Assembly (NCBI RefSeq): GCF_000380965.1
Contig: NZ_KB905549.1
Span: 156,500-220,499, forward strand
From: Paenibacillus ginsengihumi DSM 21568
GTDB taxonomy: Bacteria; Bacillota; Bacilli; Paenibacillales; NBRC-103111
DNA: 64,000 nt
Direction: 5' to 3'
Shown here piece by piece: positions 51,234 through 58,237 of the stretch (position 1 is the first letter of the stretch; every line of letters begins with the position of its first letter). Both the position numbers and the translations under genes were made by a program. The notes under the pieces were generated by a model. That model ran no database searches, was not told the DNA's origin, and saw nothing but the letters and a program-made list of their open reading frames with translations.

Positions 51234-51262
51234 ATTATATGCCGGGAAGGCGGAGCTGTCAA
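51234..51262 (-). promoter_or_regulatory. Sigma-A promoter of the HAD-glpP operon
   Basis: Consensus TTGACA (51257-51262, read on the minus strand), 17-bp spacer, consensus TATAAT (51234-51239). Both hexamers match perfectly, which suits a promoter whose output is set by attenuation downstream. Confidence 0.85.
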
Positions 51263-51388
51263 TGATTTTTCGCTCCATGCCCCGTTACTCGCCGGATGAA
51301 ACCGCTCGCGCGCAAGCGGCCCGCTTCCGCCATACAGCGAAACCCGCCGCGCCAGGAATAGCGCGCTGGGCGAGCGGGCTTCGCAAGG

Positions 51389-52045
51389 CTACCTCGGCCG
51401 GGTATTGACCTCAAGAATCCAGATGCGTCCGGAACGATCCAGGCCAAAATCGTATCCGAGCGCCCCGATGCCGGGGAACGCCTCCTCCATCAGCCGCGTG
51501 CACGTATAAGCCAATCTTGTCATCTCTCTTTTCTTGGTCACTGCGCGGATCGAGGGCAGCGAGCGGCGGATGGCATCCGCCCCCCTCAGCTGAACTCCCC
51601 CTTGGGCCAGGTTGGTAACCGATAGCCCCGGAGAGGCCATCCGGCCGACCAGCGCCTTCAGCCGCCAGGCGCTCCCTTCCTTGACCAGCTTGACCCGATA
51701 GTCAACCGGCCGCCCTCTAATTTCCGCAAGCGAAATCCACCTTTGCAGGAAATATTTGCGTCCTCGGCGCAGCCGGTCGATGCCGCCCCGCAGAGCGGCA
51801 AGCGACCGGTAATGCCGCACCTTTCGGCCATTTTTCAAATAATATCCCTGTCCCCGCCGACCGACGAACAGCACTCCGCCGCCGCCTGAGCCTTTGACGG
51901 GCTTGGCGACTACCCGGCCGTACAGATCAAGCATTTTCCCCAGCCCGGATAATCCGTACGGACGCATAGGGGGCAAGTGAAGCGCCACATCCTGCTTTTT
52001 TTGCAATACGGCCGTCTTGGCCCATTTGTTGGAAACCGATCGCAT
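51389..52045 (-). CDS. YheC/YheD-family ATP-grasp protein (spore coat associated)
   Basis: ATP-grasp protein of 218 residues, start ATG 52045 (MRSVSNKWAKTAVLQKKQDV) with AAGGAGGG eight bases upstream. VVAKPVKGSGGGGVLFVGRRG is the ATP-binding loop with Lys; YRVKLVKEGSAW and the end ALGYDFGLDRSGRIWILEVN supply the metal-binding acidic residues. It is shorter than many YheC/D proteins (about 340-450 residues), starting where the ATP-grasp region starts. The family is associated with spores; substrate unknown. Confidence 0.85.
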   Translation of the reverse strand: MRSVSNKWAKTAVLQKKQDVALHLPPMRPYGLSGLGKMLDLYGRVVAKPVKGSGGGGVLFVGRRGQGYYLKNGRKVRHYRSLAALRGGIDRLRRGRKYFLQRWISLAEIRGRPVDYRVKLVKEGSAWRLKALVGRMASPGLSVTNLAQGGVQLRGADAIRRSLPSIRAVTKKREMTRLAYTCTRLMEEAFPGIGALGYDFGLDRSGRIWILEVNTRPR

Positions 52046-52362
52046 GGCTCGATCCCTCCTTGCCGGCTTATATGCGCATACCCCAGCATATTCGCGGCAG
52101 CAGGGCAGCTCTTGGATATATGTCCCCTCGGCGAAGCCCAATCCGTCAAGCCGAATCGAACCGGCCGCCCGGCCGTCCAAACGGTCGAGCGGCGCGCCTC
52201 TTACGGGTCGGCCCCTCCGCTCGCGCGCCGGCTCCCGTCAGCAGTTCGGCTCGCCAATTGAGCCGAATGACACTGCCCGTCGATCGTCCCGAGCCTGGCG
52301 CGGGCATGGGCCTGTTCCCCGCTTCCCGCCTATGCAGGCGGCCATAAGGTTGACCAGGTTCT
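52046..52362. other. GC-rich spacer without a gene
   Basis: I see no gene. Read on the minus strand an open frame extends the ATP-grasp gene upstream to 52180, but it has no ribosome binding site and no family resemblance. No hairpin or promoter stands out. Confidence 0.5.
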
Positions 52363-52551
52363 TCAGACGTGCCGGCGCTGCTCGTCCCCTATGGTCTTCT
52401 CTGCCGCCGGATAAATCGGGTAGAAAGTAACGCCTTTGCACGAGATACAGGTCGATTCGTAGCAGTCTGCCATTTCCTCCAACACAGCCCCGCACACCGA
52501 ACAGCTCCGCTGCGGAAGGCTGTTCATCAAATCGGTCGAATTCATCAGCAT
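52363..52551 (-). CDS. Small zinc-ribbon protein, YhfH-like
   Basis: 62-residue protein, MLMNSTDLMNSLPQRSCSVC then GAVLEEMADCYESTCISCKG. ATG 52551 (or 52545) with AAAGGGG ten bases upstream. Cys17-x2-Cys20 and Cys35-x2-Cys38 form a probable zinc ribbon; Cys30 is extra. The opening and cysteine pattern resemble the very short YhfH proteins of Bacillus, although this one has a longer tail. Function unknown. Confidence 0.65.
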   Translation of the reverse strand: MLMNSTDLMNSLPQRSCSVCGAVLEEMADCYESTCISCKGVTFYPIYPAAEKTIGDEQRRHV

Positions 52552-52778
52552 GAAAATGTAACCCCTTTCATAAGTAAATTGTCGCTGCACCGGGATCGAG
52601 CATAACGATGAATCGCTACCTTGATCTTTGGATGGCGATCGTTCGTTATAAGGTTTGACGGCATAAGGTGAAGAAAGAACGAAAAAAGGGAGTGCGTCGA
52701 TCATCAGGAAGCGCTTCGGTCCAGCAGAGAACGAAAATCGTCGAAGCAAGCGGAGCATAAAAAGCAGCAGATACAGAA

Positions 52779-52822
52779 TTGTTATATAACAACGATTTAT
52801 TATATCCCGTATTATATAACAA
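52779..52822. promoter_or_regulatory. AT-rich palindromes upstream of the zinc-ribbon gene
   Basis: TTGTTATATAACAA (52779-52792) is a perfect 14-bp palindrome; TTATATAACAA recurs at 52812-52822, with TTATTATATC between. The stretch is far more AT-rich than its surroundings and contains several TATAAT-like hexamers on the minus strand, about 230-270 bp upstream of the zinc-ribbon start. Likely a promoter with operators. Confidence 0.45.
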
Positions 52823-52992
52823 AATATTGCGATTGGCTATACCTTTTTTCAAACCGGATGGAAAATGGGCCGCGTCATCATTCGGCTCAACCAACCACGA
52901 CAGATATCCCGGGTAATGCGGCGCAAGGGATGGCTCGAAATCATAAACCGAAGGCTGCATGCGGCCATGAATCACCATATGACCACTCTAAC

Positions 52993-53235
52993 GTCAGTGA
53001 CAAACGCCCTCTTGAAAATTTTGCGGTAATCCACCAGCTAAAATTCCAATACCGCAGGTGACGACCGATGACGATGGAATGGTTCGTCATAGGCGTCTAT
53101 TTTGCAGAAAAACAGCCTTTTTAAAATGTAACGCAGGCTGTTAGGCTATTTGCTCGAAAACGCTCATTCTGGCAGCCAAACATGCCGAATAAGGCTGCTC
53201 GCTAGCGTTGCAATTTCAAATCGATGGTTTTGAGT
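52993..53235 (+). repeat. Dispersed repeat family 3 copy with a family 1 element inside
   Basis: The family 3 sequence starts CAGTGACAAACGC, is interrupted at about 53011-53100 by a 90-bp family 1 element in minus orientation (CTTGAAAATTTTGCGG...GTCATAGGCGTCTAT), and resumes with TTGCAGAAAAACAGCC through AATAAGGCTGCTCGC to ATTTCAAATCGATGGTTT. Compared with the uninterrupted copy at 30090-30243, the family 1 element looks inserted. The rest of the spacer 52552-53341 holds no gene that I can support. Confidence 0.75.
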
Positions 53236-53341
53236 GAAATAAGCTTTGCGGCTAGCGTTAGCTCAAGGTTCGCCCGGTCTCCTTCGCAGACCAGCTGCTT
53301 GAGGCCCTTCTTCCGTTCTCCCCATCCCCGAAAATGCTGTC

Positions 53342-53381
53342 AAAAAAAGAACGGATCGCGCAAAATAACGCAATCCGTTCC
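53342..53381 (-). terminator. Terminator of the GH43 operon
   Basis: On the minus strand GAACGGATTGCG (53380-53369) pairs with CGCGATCCGTTC (53360-53349), followed by TTTTTTT. It lies about 90 bp beyond the GH43 stop codon. Confidence 0.88.
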
Positions 53382-53471
53382 ATTCCGCCGCATACCGACG
53401 GCACGCTTGACGCGAACCGAGGCCGATCTTCGCCGGCGCTTACGCCAGCAGCCCGAGTCCGGCGTCGGCGC

Positions 53472-55019
53472 TTACCCCAGCGGCCCGACGTCGAACCGGT
53501 CGACGTCGGCATAGCCCGCGCTGTCGTGAGCCTCGCTCAGCGCGAAGATCCCGGTCTTGGCCCCGACCCAGTGCCCCTCGGAGGCGGTAAACGCCGGGCC
53601 GGCCGGGACGAAGCGCTGACCGTCCAGGCTGTAGCTGAAGGAGCAGCGGGCATCGTCCTTAACGCTTACCCTGAGGAAGACGGTGTCCGCGTCTACCGCC
53701 GACCGCCATACGATGCGCTCTTCCTGCCGCTGCCCGTCGCGCTGAATCAGCTCGAAGCCGCCGCTGCCGTCGCGCTTCAGCGACAAAGTCCCGTACCGGT
53801 AGCCGAACACGACCAGTCCCGCCTCGTCGCCGGCTGCCGCTGCCGCCAGCGTCAGCTTGGCCGTCGCCGTGAAGGCCGGCGCGGGGAATTTCTGCATTAA
53901 TAGATGAGGCGCGTCGTATATCGACGTCGCGCCTTCCGGCAGCGGCTTCGCATACAGGCGAATATGGCTGTCGCGCGCGCCAAGCGCATACCAGTCCTCC
54001 CGCCAATTCGCCTGCCATTGCCACTGCAACCCGAGACGATCGCCGTCGAAATCGTCAGAGGTCGCCGGCACCTGGATGGGATATGTCCGGCCGACGTTCG
54101 GCTTCCGATAATGCAATACGGGCTCGCCGACGCCGTCGGCATTCAGATTGTCGCCCATCAGCGGCCAGCCGTCCTCCCAGCGCACCGGCTGCAGATGGAC
54201 GATGCGCCCGTACGCGCCTTTGTCCTGAAAATGAACGAACCACGACTCGCCCGACTCCAGCTCGACCCAGCCGCCCTGGTGCGGTCCGTTCACCGGAGTA
54301 TTCCCTTGGTGCAGAACGATTTTGTCCTCATACGGGCCATCCACGCTGCGCGAGCGCAAAATCGTCTGCCAGCCGGTGGCCACGCCCCCGGCCGGCGCGA
54401 AAATGTAATAATATCCTTCGCGCTTGTACATCTTCGGCCCTTCCATCGTCGGGTGCGATTCCGTGCCGTCGAACACGATCTTGCCCTCGTCCAGCAGCCT
54501 CGTGCCGTCCGGCGCCATGCGGCACAGGCGCAGCTTATGCTTGATTCCGCAGCGGCTGCGGGCGAAGGCGTGCACCAGGTATGCATTGCCATCCTCGTCC
54601 CAGAACGGGCACGGGTCGATCCAGCCTTTCGCTTCGTGCACCAGATGAAGCGGACTCCACTCTCCCGCCGGGTCCTCCGCCGTCGTCATGTAAATCCCCT
54701 CGTCGGGCGCGCCGAAGAAAATCCAGAACTTGCCGGCGTGATAGCGAATGCTCGGCGCCCAGACGCCTTTGCCGTGCTGCACCGTATCGTAGCCGGGGAG
54801 ATTAAGCCGCGGAAGCGCATGATTAATAATCGTCCAGTTCACCAGATCTTTGGAATGCAGAATCGGCAGTCCCGGCGTATGCGCGAAGCTGGAAGCGGTC
54901 ATATAGAAATCGTCGCCGACCCGGATAACGTCCGGATCGCTGTAATCCGCATATAAAATCGGGTTGCGGAACGTGCCGTCTCCCTGATCCGCCACCCAAG
55001 CCTGCTTCTCGATGGTCAT
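53472..55019 (-). CDS. GH43 glycoside hydrolase (xylosidase/arabinofuranosidase type)
   Basis: Predicted exo-acting enzyme on xylo- or arabino-oligosaccharides, 515 residues, no signal peptide. The start is ATG 55019 (MTIEKQAWVADQGDGTFRNP) with GGAG upstream. Five-bladed propeller: catalytic base Asp in YADYSDPDVIRVGDDFYM, the modulating Asp in KGWIDPCPFWDEDG, and the acid Glu in HPTMEGPKMYKREG. A C-terminal concanavalin-like sandwich follows from about residue 320 (TSDDFDGDRLGLQWQWQ) and ends DVDRFDVGPLG. It follows the other GH43 gene by about 60 bp and is followed by a terminator. Confidence 0.92.
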   Translation of the reverse strand: MTIEKQAWVADQGDGTFRNPILYADYSDPDVIRVGDDFYMTASSFAHTPGLPILHSKDLVNWTIINHALPRLNLPGYDTVQHGKGVWAPSIRYHAGKFWIFFGAPDEGIYMTTAEDPAGEWSPLHLVHEAKGWIDPCPFWDEDGNAYLVHAFARSRCGIKHKLRLCRMAPDGTRLLDEGKIVFDGTESHPTMEGPKMYKREGYYYIFAPAGGVATGWQTILRSRSVDGPYEDKIVLHQGNTPVNGPHQGGWVELESGESWFVHFQDKGAYGRIVHLQPVRWEDGWPLMGDNLNADGVGEPVLHYRKPNVGRTYPIQVPATSDDFDGDRLGLQWQWQANWREDWYALGARDSHIRLYAKPLPEGATSIYDAPHLLMQKFPAPAFTATAKLTLAAAAAGDEAGLVVFGYRYGTLSLKRDGSGGFELIQRDGQRQEERIVWRSAVDADTVFLRVSVKDDARCSFSYSLDGQRFVPAGPAFTASEGHWVGAKTGIFALSEAHDSAGYADVDRFDVGPLG

Positions 55020-55079
55020 GCTGTCATCTCCGTTTCTTATATCGTTATGACTAATTTCCCGATAAACCCGGGGCAAGTC

Positions 55080-56675
55080 CTAATCTTCGACAGGCAAATA
55101 CTCGAACCAGTCAAAATCCGCATAGTTCGAGCTCGTCCGGCCGTTCGCGCTGGCAAAGAGGCCGACATAAGCTCCGACGAAGCCGCCGGCCTTGTCCGTG
55201 CTCAGAATCGTGCCGTCGGCATCCTCGTGCAGCATCTCCCAAGCTTCCGCGGCAGTCGCGTAGTAGAAATGATACGACTGGCCGATCGCCTCCGCCTTCA
55301 AATACAGCCTGGCCGGCGCTAGGCCAGATGCCGACGGCAGCGGCCTGGAGGCAAGCACCCGCTCCTCCCCCTGCTCGCGCATAACTAGACGAATTTCCGC
55401 CGCGTCTCCGCTCATCCCGCACTCGAGCCGGTACTGAAAATCGCTGCTCTGCAGCAAAATCATGCCGGCCGCTTCATTGTCGCTGCGGGGAGCAAATTCC
55501 AGCGCCGTGCGCACGGAGAACGACATATGCTGCTGGCGCCGCCCGACGAAGCTCGGATTGTCCGTTCCCGTCGTCGTCTCCGGCTTCAGCCTGAGCCGCA
55601 AGTACCCCGGCCGCTCGGACAAGCTCCAGAAATCGCCGCGCGGCGTGCGAATAAAATTCCAGCGCAGATCAAGCTCCGGCGCGTCGAAGTTATCGCAAGC
55701 CGGCAAAGTCGGCCAGCGATGCTCCGGCAAATTCGGCCGCGCCGACTCCCATTCGACGATCCCTTTGCCCGGATTCACGACCGGCCAGCCGTTCTCCCAC
55801 GCCATCGGCACAAGGAAGGTTTCGCGGCCCATGTTCCGGTAAGGCCCCCCGTACGGGCGCGACGCCAGGCAGACCATCCACCATTCGCCGTTCTGCGTCT
55901 CCACGATGTCGGCGTGCCCCACATTGACGATGCCGTAATTTTGGCCGAGGTGCCGATGTGTGAGAATCGGGTTCATTTTGCACGGCTCGTAAGGCCCTGT
56001 TATGCTTTGACTGCGCGCCACCGTCACCGCATGAGTAAAGCCTGTGCCGCCTTCGGCGATCAGCAAATAATACCAGCCGTTCACCTTGTACAGGTGCGGC
56101 CCTTCCTGGGCATGAGCCTGCTTCAGCGCGCCGTCCCACAGGCTGTATTTGGGCCCGACGAGCTGCTTGGTCTCAAGATCCAGCTCCTGCAGCCATATTT
56201 CCATATGCTTCGGGTACTGCTGCCCGGACGGAGGCTTACGGTTCCCCGTATAATACGCCTTGCCGTCGTCGTCGAAAAACAGCGAAGGATCGATGCCCGG
56301 CGCATCCTTCAGCCAATAAGGGTCCGACCACGGTCCCGCCGGATCGGTCGCGGTGACGAAAAAGTTTTTGCGCTCGCTTGTAGCGCTTTCAACCATCGTT
56401 GTAATCATATAGAACACGCCGTCGTGATATCTCAGCGTCGGAGCGTAGATGCCCTTGGAGCACGGGATGCCGTCGAGATTGAGCTGCGACGGGCGGTCCA
56501 GCACGTGGCCGAGCTGGCGCCAGTGAACAAGGTCCTTGCTGTGAAAAATCGGAACGCCGGGAAAATACTCGAACGTCGAGGTCACCATATAATAATCGTC
56601 GCCCACTCTGCAAATCGACGGATCGGGATAAAATCCCGGCAAAATGGGGTTGCGGAACATGCGTTGACCAGCCAA
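55080..56675 (-). CDS. GH43 beta-xylosidase (XynB type)
   Basis: Predicted cytoplasmic beta-xylosidase, about 531 residues. Start uncertain: AAAGGAG inside the longer frame suggests TTG 56675 (MAGQRMFRNPILPG); an ATG at 56711 gives 12 more residues but has a poor site. Propeller motifs: Asp in FYPDPSICRVGDDYYMV, Asp in GIDPSLFFDDDG, acid Glu in HAQEGPHLYKVNGW. The C-terminal beta-sandwich (DNFDAPELDLRWNFIRTPRG to NYADFDWFEYLP) is typical of XynB. First gene of a two-gene unit with the other GH43; divergent from the sugar isomerase-like gene. Confidence 0.92.
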   Translation of the reverse strand: MAGQRMFRNPILPGFYPDPSICRVGDDYYMVTSTFEYFPGVPIFHSKDLVHWRQLGHVLDRPSQLNLDGIPCSKGIYAPTLRYHDGVFYMITTMVESATSERKNFFVTATDPAGPWSDPYWLKDAPGIDPSLFFDDDGKAYYTGNRKPPSGQQYPKHMEIWLQELDLETKQLVGPKYSLWDGALKQAHAQEGPHLYKVNGWYYLLIAEGGTGFTHAVTVARSQSITGPYEPCKMNPILTHRHLGQNYGIVNVGHADIVETQNGEWWMVCLASRPYGGPYRNMGRETFLVPMAWENGWPVVNPGKGIVEWESARPNLPEHRWPTLPACDNFDAPELDLRWNFIRTPRGDFWSLSERPGYLRLRLKPETTTGTDNPSFVGRRQQHMSFSVRTALEFAPRSDNEAAGMILLQSSDFQYRLECGMSGDAAEIRLVMREQGEERVLASRPLPSASGLAPARLYLKAEAIGQSYHFYYATAAEAWEMLHEDADGTILSTDKAGGFVGAYVGLFASANGRTSSNYADFDWFEYLPVED

Positions 56676-56884
56676 GCGGTAAGCTCTCTCCTTTCCTGTT
56701 AACGCCTTCATAATTTCTAATGATGCCTTAGGCTGCCGGTTTTGTCGATAATCATTTCATCATTTTTCCGGTTATTGCGGCCAAAAGACGCTCGGAAAAG
56801 CCGCGCGCAAGCTTTTCATATTTTATCCAAGCGGGCACATCGGTTACAATAGACTCAACGCACTCATTTGGGAGGCCTGATAGA

Positions 56885-57730
56885 ATGAACATGAAAGTTG
56901 GCATTCGAGCACATGACTTTGGCCAATTGCCGCTGGAGGAGCTGGCGAGAAAGGTCGGCGAGCGCGGCTTCCGCTCGGTTCAGCTTGCCCTCGCGAAAGC
57001 GCTGTCCGATATCGACAGCACGACAGGCAAGCTGAGCCCGGGGCTCGCCAATCACATTGCGGAAGCGTTCGACAAGCAAGGCGTGCGCATCGCCATCCTC
57101 GGCTGCTATATCAATCCGGTTCACCCCGATCCTGAGCAGCGCCGTCAAGAAATTCGCCGTTTCAAGGAGCATTTGCGCTATGCCCGCGATTTCGGGACAA
57201 GCATCGTCGCGACAGAGACAGGGCGACGCGACACGTTCCGCGGCGAAAGCCCGGACGGATACGCAGAGAAGGCATGGTCCATATTTCGCGACACCGTCAG
57301 CGAGCTCGCGGAGGAAGCGGAAAAGTGGGGCGTGATTTTCGGCATCGAGCCGGCCACGACGCTCAACGTCTCCACCACGGACGATATGCTGCGCATCATG
57401 GAAGAGGTGCCTTCCACCAACATCGGCGTCGTGCTCGACCCGTGCAATTTGCTGGACGCCGACAACGTCGCGCGGCAGGACGAGGTGATCGAGCGGGCGT
57501 TCGCGGCGCTGGGTGACCGCATCGCCGCGTTCCACGCCAAGGATATCCTCACGCAGCCGAAGTTCGGCACCTACACCGGCCTCGGCCAGGGCGTGCTGAA
57601 CTATCCGCTGTTCCTGAAGCGCGTCCGCGAGTTGAAGCCGCACGTGGATATTTTGCTGGAAGGCTTGACGCTGGACAACATGGACGCATCGGTGGAGTAT
57701 TTCACGAAAGTGTGGAACGAAGCGCAGTAA
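56885..57730 (+). CDS. Sugar phosphate isomerase/epimerase-like TIM-barrel protein
   Basis: Cytoplasmic xylose isomerase-like TIM-barrel protein (AP endonuclease 2 fold) of 281 residues, ATG 56885 with GGGAGG upstream. Metal-site residues are recognisable as Glu in VIFGIEPATT, Asp in GVVLDPCNLL, His-x-Lys-Asp in AAFHAKDIL, and Glu in DILLEGL. It shares a divergent promoter region with the GH43 pair, so it probably acts on a released sugar (epimerase or isomerase); exact reaction unknown. Confidence 0.85.
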   Translation: MNMKVGIRAHDFGQLPLEELARKVGERGFRSVQLALAKALSDIDSTTGKLSPGLANHIAEAFDKQGVRIAILGCYINPVHPDPEQRRQEIRRFKEHLRYARDFGTSIVATETGRRDTFRGESPDGYAEKAWSIFRDTVSELAEEAEKWGVIFGIEPATTLNVSTTDDMLRIMEEVPSTNIGVVLDPCNLLDADNVARQDEVIERAFAALGDRIAAFHAKDILTQPKFGTYTGLGQGVLNYPLFLKRVRELKPHVDILLEGLTLDNMDASVEYFTKVWNEAQ

Positions 57731-57748
57731 TCCTTTTTTCACGCGAGC

Positions 57749-57799
57749 AAAGGGGCTGCTCCCTGGGCCGGTATTTCCGGCTGCGGGGGCAGCCCCTTG
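57749..57799 (+). terminator. Terminator-like hairpin after the isomerase-like gene
   Basis: AAGGGGCTGC (57750-57759) pairs with GCAGCCCCTT (57789-57798), with CCGG-TATTT-CCGG inside. No T-run follows, so termination efficiency is uncertain. Confidence 0.6.
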
Positions 57800-57872
57800 T
57801 TAGCATGTTCGGCCATATTGGGGCGGCAGCTCAGCGCTGCGCGTCAAGCCCGCGCGGCAGGCTCTCCTTGCC

Positions 57873-58182
57873 CGCGCGGTGCGCCCTCGCTGGAGCTTCG
57901 CCTGGCCGTGCGACGCGCCTTCGCCGGGGCTTCGCCTGGCCGTGCGGTGCACCCTCGCCGGAGCTTCGCCTGGCCGCGCGGTGCGCCCTCGCCGGGGCTT
58001 CGCCTGGCCGCGCGGTGCGCCCTCGCCGGGCTTCGCCTGGCCGCGCGGTGCGCCCTCGCCGGGGCTTCGCCTGGCCGCGCGGTGCGCCCTCGCCGGAGCT
58101 TCGCCTGGCCGCGCGGTGCGCCTTCGCCGGGGCTTCGCCCGGTCGCGCGGTGCGCCCTCGCCGGGCTTCGCCTGCCCGCGCG
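57873..58182. repeat. 34-bp GC-rich tandem array
   Basis: Nine or so copies of a 34-bp unit (GGGCTTCGCCTGGCCGCGCG + GTGCGCCCTCGCCG), some one base shorter. The unit contains no stop codon in any frame on either strand, so several long open frames cross the array and are not genes. It lies between convergent genes and does not touch a stop codon. The remaining spacer (57800-57872, 58183-58237) is blank. Confidence 0.9.
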
Positions 58183-58237
58183 GCGCCGCTCCATCCCATG
58201 GCATCAGCCAGCGGGCAAATCGCCCTGGCCCATGTAT

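Noticed and set aside
52646-52978. Minus-strand open frame of 110 codons
   Set aside because: It spans the AT-rich palindromes and has no ribosome binding site or recognisable sequence.
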